Made by a program: the position numbers and the translations under genes
The notes under the pieces: model-generated
What the model was told of the DNA's origin: nothing
Databases searched by the model: none
Seen by the model: the letters and a program-made list of their open reading frames with translations, nothing else
Part shown: positions 43,834 through 52,492 of the stretch, in pieces
Position numbering within the stretch: position 1 is the stretch's first letter
Layout of the letters: the number at the start of each line of letters is the position of its first letter
NCBI RefSeq assembly: GCF_030406385.1
Contig: NZ_JAUEPM010000002.1
Coordinates: 62,001 to 126,000, forward strand
DNA: 64,000 nucleotides
Source: Microbacterium oryzae
Lineage (GTDB): Bacteria > Actinomycetota > Actinomycetes > Actinomycetales > Microbacteriaceae
Direction: 5' to 3'

Positions 43834-44176
43834 ACCTTTCCGATCGTTCTGGGACGGGTGGGGATCCTGTCGCGCAAGCGTTTGCCACGTCCTGTTCAGA
43901 GTGTGTAGGGCGCGCGCTTCGTCATCCGTCCTTGGCTAGTGCGAGATGCTGTCAATCCTTGGGAGGCGCTGACTGACGCGGAGTGTGCGGTCAGCCGAGG
44001 TTGTCCGGGAGTGCGGTCGCAGTCTTGCCCACTGTGAGTCTCGTCGGCCGGCGTTTCGCTTTCGTTTCTAGACCGTAAAAGGAAGCGGCAAATTGCAATC
44101 ACAACGATCAGAAAAACGTAACGTCTTGATCGTTCGGATCGACGGGGATCATCGCGCCACCGCCTGAGGAGGGCAC
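43834..44176. other. Intergenic region between IS30 remnant and catabolic operon
   Basis: About 340 bp without a gene. GC content falls visibly towards the right end (AT-rich stretch 44,060-44,135), as expected for a promoter of acquired DNA. It contains one clear inverted repeat, listed separately. No transposon end or direct repeat could be identified with certainty. Confidence 0.6.
44103..44134. promoter_or_regulatory. Inverted repeat, putative operator of the catabolic operon
   Basis: AACGATCA - 16 bases - TGATCGTT, perfect 8-bp arms in an AT-rich stretch with an ACGTAACGT core, 43 bp before the first gene. A likely binding site for a repressor, possibly the DeoR-type protein encoded at 54 kb. 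Confidence 0.55.
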
Positions 44177-45523
44177 ATGGTCACCCCTGAGACTCGTACC
44201 GCGATCCTGACTGCGATCGACGAGCAGTTCGACAGCGCCGTCGACCTTCTTCGCGCCATGATCGACGAGCCCAGCGTCGGCCCCTGGTTCGGCGAGCCCG
44301 CCGAGGTGTCGGGCGAGGGAGGCATCCAGGCTCTGCTCCGCGCGAGGCTCGAGGCGATGGGCGCCCGGATCGACGAGTGGGAGCCGAGCGCCCAGGACCT
44401 CGCACACCACGCGGGCGGCCCCGGCTACTTCGCCGACCGCGACTTCACCGGCCGTCCCAACCTCGTAGGGACGATCACGCCGCCCTCGGTGGATCCGGAA
44501 GCCGACTCGCTCATGTTCCTCGGGCACTGCGACGTCGTCCCCGGGGGTGTGGGCTGGACGAAGGCCGAGCCGTTCACCAGCACGCTCGTCGACGACCGGA
44601 TCTACGGCCGCGGCGCGTGCGACATGAAGGGCGGGATGGCCGCCGCGCTCGCCGCAATCGAAGCGGTCCAGCGCGCTGGCGTCGAGCTCTCGCAGCCGCT
44701 GTCGTTCGGCTCGGTCACCGAGGAGGAAACCGGAGGCATGGGCACGCTCGCCCTCATCGATCGCGGCTACCGCCCCGGCCTCGGCATCGTGATCCCGGAG
44801 CCCACGAGCCTCAAGGTCGCACCGCTGTGCCGCGGGATCCTCTGGGGCGAGATCACGATCCCCGGCAAAAGCGGTCACATCGAGATCGAGCAGCCCGGGT
44901 GGCGCGACGGCGGCGCCGTCGACGCGATCGCGCACGGGCGCCGGCTCCTTGCCGCGGTCGACGAGCTCAACGCCGCGTGGGCCGAGCTGCCCGAGAAGAA
45001 CCACCGGTACATGCCCCTCCCGTGCCAGATGAACGTCGCCGTCATCGATGCCGGCACATACCCGAGCTCGTGGGCGGGATCGTTTACGATCCGCTTCGAC
45101 ATCCAGTATCTGCCCGTCGAGCTCGACGAGCGCGGCGGCGGCGGTCTCGTCCGCGCCCAGATCGAGGATATGCTCGCCGCGTTCGTGGGCGAGGACGAGT
45201 GGCTCGCAGAGAACCCGCCCGTGCTCGCCTGGCTGGTCGACGCCGACTGCGGAGAGACCGCCGACACCGAGCCGATCGTGACCGCACCCCTCGCGGCGAT
45301 GCGCGAGCTCGGGATGGAGCCCGTCATCGAGGGCGTCACCTCTCACACCGACATGGGGCTCCCCATCAAGGCGGGCGTCCCCACCGTGACCTTCGGTCCG
45401 GGCTTCCTCAGCGTCGCCCACCAGCCCGACGAGTACCTCGACCTTCCCGAGTACAAGCAGGCCATCCGGGTCATGGCGCTCATGATCGCCGACCTCTGCG
45501 GAGCGGGTGGTGACGATGACTGA
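44177..45523 (+). CDS. M20-family metallopeptidase (ArgE/DapE-type deacylase)
   Basis: 448-residue binuclear zinc hydrolase that removes acyl or aminoacyl groups from amines. Metal ligands visible: H in LGHCDVV, D in GACDMKGG, E-E in TEEETGG, E in IPEPTS and H in SVAHQPDEYLD. The dimerisation lid (GKSGHIEIEQPGW) is present. GAGGAGGG is upstream of the ATG. It opens an operon with a kinase and a PLP enzyme, so it could free an amine from an imported acylated compound. A role as N-formyl or N-acetyl hydrolase is possible; substrate unknown. Confidence 0.88.
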   Translation: MVTPETRTAILTAIDEQFDSAVDLLRAMIDEPSVGPWFGEPAEVSGEGGIQALLRARLEAMGARIDEWEPSAQDLAHHAGGPGYFADRDFTGRPNLVGTITPPSVDPEADSLMFLGHCDVVPGGVGWTKAEPFTSTLVDDRIYGRGACDMKGGMAAALAAIEAVQRAGVELSQPLSFGSVTEEETGGMGTLALIDRGYRPGLGIVIPEPTSLKVAPLCRGILWGEITIPGKSGHIEIEQPGWRDGGAVDAIAHGRRLLAAVDELNAAWAELPEKNHRYMPLPCQMNVAVIDAGTYPSSWAGSFTIRFDIQYLPVELDERGGGGLVRAQIEDMLAAFVGEDEWLAENPPVLAWLVDADCGETADTEPIVTAPLAAMRELGMEPVIEGVTSHTDMGLPIKAGVPTVTFGPGFLSVAHQPDEYLDLPEYKQAIRVMALMIADLCGAGGDDD

Positions 45524-46502
45524 TCGCGACGGGACCGATGTCGTGGCGGTCCGCACGCTCCTCGCCGGATGGGGCATTCACGCCGTGCACGACGTCCGTG
45601 CGACCGCGAGCGAAGCGGACCGCACGTTCCTCGTGGCGACGGACACCGGCGTCGTCGTGCTGAAGCAGTCGCCCTCGGGAAGCCTCGCACCCGCCATGCA
45701 GGCGGCGCTCCTCAACGCCGCGCAACGCGGCGCGGCGGAGCTGCCCGTTCCCCGTCTGCTCCCGCACCTCGTCACCGGCGGACCGCTGTCGCCCGACGGC
45801 ACCGCCTTCGTCTCCACCCTTTGCCCCGGGCGCCCGCTCGAGTCGGTCGCGCCAAAAGACGCCTATATCGACGCGATCGCGGACGCGCAGGCCCTGCTGC
45901 TCGCAGCGCTCGAGACGGTGGATGCCGCGGCCTCCCACGTGCCCGACACCAACGAGTGGTCGCTCGACGCCGTCGTCCGTCACGAGCCGCTCATCGATCG
46001 GCACCTCGCCGAGCGCCACAGGAGCGCCGCGCACAGCATCGTCGCAAACTATCGCGCGCTCGCGGAGACGGCCCTGCCCGCGCTCGCGCACCAGGTGATC
46101 CACGCGGACTTCAACCTGTCGAATCTGCTCGTCCACGACGGACGGCTGAGCGGAATCATCGACTTCGGCGATGCCGTGCGCGCACCACGCATCTTCGACG
46201 TCGCCGTCACCGCCGCGTATCTCGCGCTGTGGGCGGGAAGCCTGGAGAGTCCGCTGGTCGCTCGGTACATCGATCGGGTCGGGCAGCGCGCCGCCCTCAC
46301 GTGCGACGAGATGGCCGCTCTGCCGGTCCTCGTCCGCTGCCGCATCGTCATGGTGCTCGCGCTCGGGCGCCACACGGCGGAGCGCCGGCCCGATCGCGCG
46401 GAATACCAGCTCCGCTACGACGCCCTGGCCGAGCGCGCGTTCGACGACGCCCTCGCCCTGTCACCCTCCGGTCCCCATCCGCAGCGAAAGAAGCACCAGT
46501 GA
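45516..46502 (+). CDS. APH-fold kinase (hydroxylysine/ethanolamine-kinase-like)
   Basis: 328-residue aminoglycoside-phosphotransferase-fold kinase. The catalytic loop VIHADFNLSNLLV (HxDxxxxN) and the metal-binding IIDFGDAV are intact, after an N-terminal nucleotide-binding lobe (TFLVATDTGVVVLKQ). In this setting, directly before an AGXT2L-like PLP enzyme, it resembles the kinase that phosphorylates hydroxylysine or ethanolamine before phospho-lyase cleavage. An antibiotic-kinase role is less likely. It overlaps the M20 gene by 8 bp and the next gene by 4 bp. Confidence 0.82.
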   Translation: MTDRDGTDVVAVRTLLAGWGIHAVHDVRATASEADRTFLVATDTGVVVLKQSPSGSLAPAMQAALLNAAQRGAAELPVPRLLPHLVTGGPLSPDGTAFVSTLCPGRPLESVAPKDAYIDAIADAQALLLAALETVDAAASHVPDTNEWSLDAVVRHEPLIDRHLAERHRSAAHSIVANYRALAETALPALAHQVIHADFNLSNLLVHDGRLSGIIDFGDAVRAPRIFDVAVTAAYLALWAGSLESPLVARYIDRVGQRAALTCDEMAALPVLVRCRIVMVLALGRHTAERRPDRAEYQLRYDALAERAFDDALALSPSGPHPQRKKHQ

Positions 46503-47854
46503 CCACGACGACACCCGCCAGCGGCCGGATGATCAACAAGTTTGATCCCGCATCCGCCGGAAACCTCTCGGCTGCGGACCAGGACCTCCTCGCCCGTCGC
46601 CGCGCCACGCTCGGCGACATCTACCCGCTCTTCTACGAGCGGCCCCTCCACATCGTCCGCGGCAGCGGCGCGCGGCTTATCGACGCCGACGGCGCCGAGT
46701 ACTTGGACGCGTACAACAACGTCCCCGCGGTGGGCCACGCGAACGCGCGGATTGCCGAGGCGGTGTATCGCCAGCTCACCCGCATGAACACCCACACGCG
46801 GTACCTGCAGGACGGCGTCGTCGCGTACGCCGAGCGCTTCCTCGCGACGTATCCCGCGGCTCTCGACCACGTCGTCTTCACCAACTCGGGGTCGGAGGCG
46901 AACGACCTCGCGCTCACCATCGCGCGGTGGCGCACCGGCAACGAGGGCGTCATCGTGACCCGCCAGGCCTACCACGGCACGACGAGCGTGCTCGCCGGCG
47001 TCTCACCCGAGAACGGCCCGTCGATGGCCCTCGCCCCCTATGTGCGCCTCGTCGACGCCCCCGACACGTACCGCGACGGTGCCGCGGCCGGAACGGTCTT
47101 CGCGGAAGCCGTCGCGGCGGCGATCGACGACCTTCGACGCTCCGGGCTCGGCGTACGGGCGCTGCTCCTCGACACGATCATGTCGACCGACGGAATCTAC
47201 GCGGGCGAGCGCGGGATGCTCGCCGATGCGTTCCGTCGCGTGCGCGACGCGGGCGGCATGGTGATCGCGGATGAGGTGCAGCCGGGCATGGCCCGTCTCG
47301 GCGAGCACATGTGGGGCTTCCAGCGCCACACCGACGAGGTCGACATGGTGACGTGCGGCAAGCCGCTCGCCGGCGGGCTCCCCATCGGCAGCCTGGTGCT
47401 GTCGTCCGAGCTTTCGGATGCGTACGCGGCGAGCAACCGCTACTTCAACACGTTCGGGGGCAACCCGGCGTCGATCGCCGCGGCGACCGCCGTGCTCGAC
47501 GAGATCGAGGACCGTGGGCTGCTCGGTCACGCGGCGAGCGTCGGAGCACTGCTGCAGGACGGTATCCGCGCGGCATCCGCCGGCAGCGGGCTCGTCGCCG
47601 ATGTGCGCGGGGTCGGCCTCTTCATTGGGGTCGAGATGAACGCCGCCGACGGCCGCACCTCGCGCGAGGTCGCCGCGGCCATGGTCAACGGCCTCCGTGA
47701 GCGCCGGGTGCTCATCTCGGCGGTCGGTCCCGTAGGCGAGACGCTCAAGGTCCGTCCGCCCCTCGTCTTCACCGCCGACGACGCGGCCGAGTTCGTGTCG
47801 ATCTACACCGACGTCCTCGCGGACGTGGAGCAGAAGGGAATCGCACATGAGTGA
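46499..47854 (+). CDS. Class III aminotransferase-fold PLP enzyme, probable phospho-lyase (AGXT2L-like)
   Basis: 451-residue fold-type I PLP enzyme. FTNSGSEANDLA, the PLP-aspartate motif IADEVQPGMARLG and the Schiff-base lysine in TCGKPLAGGLPIG are present; GEHMWGFQRHTDEVDMVTCGKP resembles ethanolamine-phosphate and phosphohydroxylysine phospho-lyases more than ordinary transaminases (cited in part). It would cleave a phosphorylated amino alcohol to aldehyde, ammonia and phosphate. The adjoining kinase supports this. A plain transaminase remains possible. GTG start overlaps the kinase. Confidence 0.82.
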   Translation: MTTTTPASGRMINKFDPASAGNLSAADQDLLARRRATLGDIYPLFYERPLHIVRGSGARLIDADGAEYLDAYNNVPAVGHANARIAEAVYRQLTRMNTHTRYLQDGVVAYAERFLATYPAALDHVVFTNSGSEANDLALTIARWRTGNEGVIVTRQAYHGTTSVLAGVSPENGPSMALAPYVRLVDAPDTYRDGAAAGTVFAEAVAAAIDDLRRSGLGVRALLLDTIMSTDGIYAGERGMLADAFRRVRDAGGMVIADEVQPGMARLGEHMWGFQRHTDEVDMVTCGKPLAGGLPIGSLVLSSELSDAYAASNRYFNTFGGNPASIAAATAVLDEIEDRGLLGHAASVGALLQDGIRAASAGSGLVADVRGVGLFIGVEMNAADGRTSREVAAAMVNGLRERRVLISAVGPVGETLKVRPPLVFTADDAAEFVSIYTDVLADVEQKGIAHE

Positions 47855-48584
47855 AGAAGTGCTCACCATCACCGACGTCGGCAAGAACTTCGGCGCGGTC
47901 ACCGCGCTGCGCGATGTCAATCTCAAAGTCCACGCTGGTGAGATCGTCGCTCTCCTGGGCGACAACGGCGCAGGCAAGTCAACGCTGATGAACATCATCT
48001 GCGGGTCGCACGCGGCGGATGTCGGGACCGTCAAAGTGAAGGGCCAGGAGCTCTGGTCCCTCGCCGACGCGAAGCGACTCGGCGTGGGCGTCGTCTATCA
48101 GGATCTCGCCCTCGCGCCCGACCTCACGGTCGCTGACAACCTCTTCCTCGGCAACGAAGAGGTGCGTCGCGTCGGTCCGTTTCGGATGCTCGATCGCCGG
48201 GCCATGCGGAAGGACGCGCGCGCCGCGATCGAGAACCTCGGGATCTCGACCCTCCGCGACGTCCGGCTGCCCGTGGCACGGCTGTCCGGCGGCCAGCGTC
48301 AGGTGCTCGCCGTCGCGCGAGCCATGAAGTGGGCGGAGAACGTCATCCTGCTCGACGAGCCGACAGCGGCTCTCGGACCGAAGCAGGTCGGCATCGTCCT
48401 CGACTCGATCAAGCGCGCTGCCGACCACGGCATGGGCGTCGTCCTCGTCTCGCACGACATCCCGAGCGTCCTGAAGCTCGCCGACCGCATAGTCGTGCTG
48501 CGGCACGGCACCATCGCCGCAGACCGGCCGCCCGCCGGTCTGACCGTCTCCGAAGTCGTCACCGTCATGGTGGGGGAGGACTGA
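47847..48584 (+). CDS. ABC transporter ATP-binding protein (ribose/CUT2-type, single domain)
   Basis: 245 residues. Walker A GDNGAGKST (38-46), signature LSGGQRQ, Walker B VILLDEPTAALG and the switch histidine in LVSHDI. Sequence resembles RbsA/XylG-type subunits, but those carry two nucleotide-binding domains of about 500 residues; this one has only one, so a homodimer is expected. It overlaps the phospho-lyase gene by 8 bp and is followed by permease and binding-protein genes. Confidence 0.92.
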   Translation: MSEEVLTITDVGKNFGAVTALRDVNLKVHAGEIVALLGDNGAGKSTLMNIICGSHAADVGTVKVKGQELWSLADAKRLGVGVVYQDLALAPDLTVADNLFLGNEEVRRVGPFRMLDRRAMRKDARAAIENLGISTLRDVRLPVARLSGGQRQVLAVARAMKWAENVILLDEPTAALGPKQVGIVLDSIKRAADHGMGVVLVSHDIPSVLKLADRIVVLRHGTIAADRPPAGLTVSEVVTVMVGED

Positions 48585-48585
48585 C

Positions 48586-49644
48586 ATGACCGACACCGTC
48601 ACTCAGACGGCCGCCGCGGACGCGCTGGCGCCTTCCAGGCCGACGCCCGGCCGGTCCGCTAAGCATGGGATCGCCAGAGTCCTCTCGAACCGCGCAGTTC
48701 AGATCATCCTCGTCGAGATCGTGATCATCGCGATCTTCCAGGTGCTCTCGCCGAGCGGAGCCTTCCTCAGCGAAGCGAACATCCGGGGAATGGCGATCAC
48801 GGCATCCCAGGTGCTGCTCCTCGCCATTGGGCAGGCCATCCTCATGTCCGCGGGGCAGATCGACATCTCGCAGGGTGCTGCGGTCATCCTCTCCTCGGTG
48901 TTCTCCGGGCAGCTTATGATCGCGCTCACCGGGACCCTGCCGGTGCCCGTGATCCTCGTCCTCGGCTTCGGGATGGCGATCCTCACCGGTGTCGTCATCG
49001 GCCTCGTCAACGGCACGCTCGTCGGAATCGTCCACGTCAACGCACTGGTCGCGACCCTGGGTATGCTCTCGGTCGCGACGGGTGTGGCCCAGGTGGCAAC
49101 CGGTGGCGTGAACCTCTTCGGGATGCCGAATGAGCTGCAGTCGTGGTTCGGCTCCGTCTCGTTCGGCGCGCTGCCCCTCCCGATGCTCGTGAGCCTTGTC
49201 GTGATCCTGATCATCTGGGCGGTGTACCACTTCACCCCCTGGGGCACGCACACGCTCGCGATGGGCTCCAACCGTCAGTCCGCCCGCCGCGTCGGCATCA
49301 AGACGCTGCAGAACACGATCTTCATCTTCGTGCTGTCGTCGGCCCTTGCCGGACTCGCCGGATTCATCGACCTGGCGCGCTACTCCACCACCAACATCTC
49401 GGGGCACCTGAACGACTCGATGGCGGCCATCGCCGCGGCGCTCATCGGCGGCACGGTACTCACGGGCGGACGGATCAGCTTCCTCGGAGCGATCGTGGGC
49501 GCATTCCTCGCGATCATCCTCCAGTCCGGCCTCGTGATCGTGAATCTCTCACCCTTCTACCAGACCATCGCGATCGGAGTCATGCTCCTGGTCGCGGTCA
49601 GCTTGGACCGCAGCAGCCGGGCCGCGTCGAAACGCGACTCATAG
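48586..49644 (+). CDS. ABC transporter permease (RbsC/XylH-type)
   Basis: 352-residue membrane protein with about eight to ten hydrophobic segments; the conserved NRQSARRVGIKTLQNTIFIF loop (EAA-type contact with the ATPase), HLNDSMAAIAAALIGGTVLTGGR and GAFLAIILQSGLVIVNLSP identify a branched sugar-type permease. It likely works as a homodimer with the preceding ATPase. ATG 1 bp after the upstream stop codon. Confidence 0.92.
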   Translation: MTDTVTQTAAADALAPSRPTPGRSAKHGIARVLSNRAVQIILVEIVIIAIFQVLSPSGAFLSEANIRGMAITASQVLLLAIGQAILMSAGQIDISQGAAVILSSVFSGQLMIALTGTLPVPVILVLGFGMAILTGVVIGLVNGTLVGIVHVNALVATLGMLSVATGVAQVATGGVNLFGMPNELQSWFGSVSFGALPLPMLVSLVVILIIWAVYHFTPWGTHTLAMGSNRQSARRVGIKTLQNTIFIFVLSSALAGLAGFIDLARYSTTNISGHLNDSMAAIAAALIGGTVLTGGRISFLGAIVGAFLAIILQSGLVIVNLSPFYQTIAIGVMLLVAVSLDRSSRAASKRDS

Positions 49645-49711
49645 CCGCTCGGACCGAGAAACGCGCCCCCCGACCCTGTTCGCAACTCGCCCTCACCACT
49701 AGGAGACATCC

Positions 49712-50728
49712 ATGTCCAGAAGCACCTCCCGTCATCGTCTCGCCCTCGGAGCGGGCGCGCTGCTCGCCACCACCGTCCTCGTCGCAAGCTGCTCGTCCAG
49801 CGAGGCCCAGCCCGCAGCGTCGGACGAGGCCTCGGCTGCCGACATCACGGTCGCAATGGTCACGCCCGAGAGCACCGGCGAGTTCTACGGCGCCATGTAC
49901 TGCGGCGCCGAGGTGGCGGCGGAGGAGGAGGGCGTCACCCTCAACGTCCAGGGCACGCCCGGCACCTCGACCGAGGAGGTCATGCAGGTCCTCCAGTCCG
50001 TCCTCGCCACCGACCCCGACGGTCTCCTCCTCACCGTGTGGGACAACAACGCGTTCAACGCGACGATGGAGCCCTACACGTCGGCCGGCAACCCGCTCGT
50101 CATGCCCGACTCGTTCCTCTCGAACGACGAGTTCGTGCAGAGCATCCGCACCGACAACTACCAGTCGTCGTACGACGCGGCCCTCCAAGCAATCGACGAC
50201 TTCGAGGTGACCTCGGGCAGCGTGCTCGTCGTCACGGACGCACCCGGCAACGCCGTGCAGTCCTCGCGCGCCGAGGGCTTCCGAGACGCGCTGCTCGAGA
50301 ACACGGATCTCGAGGTGCTGGAGTTCCAGTACGTCGGCGCCGACGCGGCCGAGGCCTCGCAGGCCGTGACGTCGGCTCTCGCCGCCAACCCTGACCTCGG
50401 ACTCGTCTTCTCGACGAACATCGGCGCAGGTACCGGCGCAGCCAACGCGATCCGCACCTCGGGCGCCGAGGCCGTCCACATCGGGTTCGACACCGCCTCG
50501 GCGCAGGTCGAGGAGCTCCGTGAGGGGTCATACGACGCGCTCATCGCGCAGAGCCCGTACCAGATGGGCTACGAGTCGACCGTACTCATCTCGCAGATCC
50601 TGAAGGGCGAGACCGACGCCGACTCGATCACCGAGAAGGTCGAGTGGTCGCCGTGGGCCCTCGTGACGCAGGACAACGTGGACTCCGAGGAGATCGCGTC
50701 ATTCCTTTACTCGGCTGATTGCAGCTGA
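49712..50728 (+). CDS. Substrate-binding lipoprotein of the ABC importer
   Basis: 338-residue periplasmic-binding protein of the ribose/autoinducer-2 class (peripla_BP_4). Lipobox VASC at residues 24-27 with C27 as the lipidated residue, after an RLALGAGALLATTVL signal. Core features: VAMVTPESTGEFYGAMYCGAEVAAEE, SVLATDPDGLLLTVWDN, SIRTDNYQSSYDAAL, VVTDAPGNAVQSSR and FSTNIGAGTGAANAI, each only cited in part. AGGAG precedes the ATG. The ligand cannot be read from sequence. Confidence 0.92.
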   Translation: MSRSTSRHRLALGAGALLATTVLVASCSSSEAQPAASDEASAADITVAMVTPESTGEFYGAMYCGAEVAAEEEGVTLNVQGTPGTSTEEVMQVLQSVLATDPDGLLLTVWDNNAFNATMEPYTSAGNPLVMPDSFLSNDEFVQSIRTDNYQSSYDAALQAIDDFEVTSGSVLVVTDAPGNAVQSSRAEGFRDALLENTDLEVLEFQYVGADAAEASQAVTSALAANPDLGLVFSTNIGAGTGAANAIRTSGAEAVHIGFDTASAQVEELREGSYDALIAQSPYQMGYESTVLISQILKGETDADSITEKVEWSPWALVTQDNVDSEEIASFLYSADCS

Positions 50729-50735
50729 GTCCGCC

Positions 50736-50769
50736 GCAGTGCCGGTGGTCCCCTGACCACCGGCACTGC
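50736..50769. terminator. Perfect 14-bp hairpin after the binding-protein gene
   Basis: GCAGTGCCGGTGGT / ACCACCGGCACTGC around a 6-base loop. Located between the importer and the amidase genes; it may end or attenuate transcription and protect the transporter mRNA 3' end. Confidence 0.75.
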
Positions 50770-50788
50770 ACCCTGGGAGATCGACACC

Positions 50789-52453
50789 ATGGACAGCACC
50801 GCGACCGCAACCGGCTCGATCGCCCGCACGCGGGCGCAGCTGGCGAAGGGCGCCGTCAAGGCCCGCGACCTCGCCGACGGCATCCTGGCCCGTCTGGATG
50901 CGGTCGACGCGCAGACGGCCGACGGTCCCTCCCTCAACGCCGTCGTCGTTCGCAGCGCGACGATGCAGGATGACGCGGCGCGCCTCGACGCGGAGCGGGA
51001 CGCTGGCCACGTGCGCGGCCCGCTCCACGGCATCCCGTACACGGTGAAGGACAGCTTCGCGGTCGAGGGCATGACCCTCGCCGCCGGCTCACCGGCCTTC
51101 GCCGACCTCGTCGCTCGCCGCGACGCGGTCGTCGTCGAGCGGCTCCGCGCAGCGGGAGCGCTCCTCGTCGGCAAGACCAACATGCCGCCCATGGCGATCG
51201 GCGGGGGACAAGCCGGGCTCTACGGCCGCACCCGCAGCCCCTACAGCCGCGACTGGCTCGCGGCCGCGTGGCACTCCGGATCCTCGATCGGCTCCGCCGT
51301 CGCCGTCGCCGCCGGCCTCTGCGCCTTCGGCATCGGCGAGGAGACCGTGTCTTCCGGGCGCTCGCCCGCATCCAACAACGCCCTCGTCGCCTACACGCCG
51401 TCGTGGGGCGTCATCCCCAGCGCCGGCAACTGGCCGCTGCACCCGCACCGCGACGTTGTGGTGCCGCACACCCTTCGCGTCGACGACCTCCTGGACGTCC
51501 TCGCCGTGATCGCGGGCCCCGACCACCGCGACTTGTGGCACCGCCAGGGCATCATCGACGTGAGCGCCGCCGACCGCGTCGCCGAGGCGTTGCGCGCCGA
51601 CGCGGTGCGCGCGGTCGCTCGTACGGATCTGCGGGGGATGCGCATCGGCGTTCCCCGGATCTACGTCGGTGACGACCATGACGGCGTCGCTGCGGTTCCG
51701 CTACGCGGCTCGGTACGCACGCTGTGGGATGCCGCGGCCGCCCGGATGCGTGAGGCGGGCGCCGTGCTGCTGGACGTCGATTTCCCTCTAGTCGAGGCCT
51801 ACGAGGATCGCCATCCCGGTCGCCCATCACTCGAAGAGCTAGGCCTGCTCCCGACGTCCTGGGCGCGATACGAGCTTGGTCCGCTCCTGACGGCCGCGTG
51901 GCAGGAGCATCTCGATGTCTACGGCGACGGCCGGGCCCTCTCGACCGTGGATCCCGCCCTCGTGCGGCCCACGCCCCCGGGCGCCCTCGACGACACCGTC
52001 GGTGATACGCATCCGGGCCGCGACACCTTCGACTTCGCGGCCGTCCTCGGCGACCCCCCGCCGACGCCCGACGAGATCGCCGCGACCGCCGCCGCCCCAC
52101 TCCGGGGACTCGTCCGCGCGCGCGATCGGCTCTTCGACGCGTGGATGGAGGAGGTCGGCATCGACTTCGTCGCCTTCCCCGCCAACGCCGACGTCGGGCG
52201 CTGGGACTCCGACACCAATCCGGAGTCCGCCGCGGCGTCGTGGGCGGACGGCGCCGTCTTCTCGACGGGGAACCACGTGCTTCGCCGTGTGGGAATCCCC
52301 ACGGCGACCCTGCCCATGGGGATTATGTCCGACATCGGCATGCCCGTCGGCCTCACCATCGCCGCGAGCGCCTACGACGACGCCGCTCTTCTGAGCCTCG
52401 CCGCCGCCGTCGAGGCCGTCCTGCCCGACCGCGTCCCCCCGCCCCTGCCCTGA
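50789..52453 (+). CDS. Amidase-signature enzyme with variant active-site motif
   Basis: 554-residue amidase-fold protein. Catalytic lysine K87 (YTVKDS) and the cis-serine region HSGSSIGSAVA (162-172) are present. The nucleophile motif, normally GxDxGGSIR, reads GEETVSSGRSPAS, keeping Ser189 but changing the two preceding glycines to Val-Ser and Ile to Gly. It may hydrolyse a bulky or unusual amide, or be weakly active. The next gene is a canonical amidase, so this one may have diverged after duplication. Confidence 0.82.
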   Translation: MDSTATATGSIARTRAQLAKGAVKARDLADGILARLDAVDAQTADGPSLNAVVVRSATMQDDAARLDAERDAGHVRGPLHGIPYTVKDSFAVEGMTLAAGSPAFADLVARRDAVVVERLRAAGALLVGKTNMPPMAIGGGQAGLYGRTRSPYSRDWLAAAWHSGSSIGSAVAVAAGLCAFGIGEETVSSGRSPASNNALVAYTPSWGVIPSAGNWPLHPHRDVVVPHTLRVDDLLDVLAVIAGPDHRDLWHRQGIIDVSAADRVAEALRADAVRAVARTDLRGMRIGVPRIYVGDDHDGVAAVPLRGSVRTLWDAAAARMREAGAVLLDVDFPLVEAYEDRHPGRPSLEELGLLPTSWARYELGPLLTAAWQEHLDVYGDGRALSTVDPALVRPTPPGALDDTVGDTHPGRDTFDFAAVLGDPPPTPDEIAATAAAPLRGLVRARDRLFDAWMEEVGIDFVAFPANADVGRWDSDTNPESAAASWADGAVFSTGNHVLRRVGIPTATLPMGIMSDIGMPVGLTIAASAYDDAALLSLAAAVEAVLPDRVPPPLP

Positions 52454-52492
52454 CCCCGTTCGTTCCGACCCCACGCCAGACCTGGAGTACCC

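Noticed and set aside
45516-46502. Aminoglycoside resistance kinase
   Set aside because: Shares only the general fold; overlap with a PLP phospho-lyase-like gene suggests metabolism.
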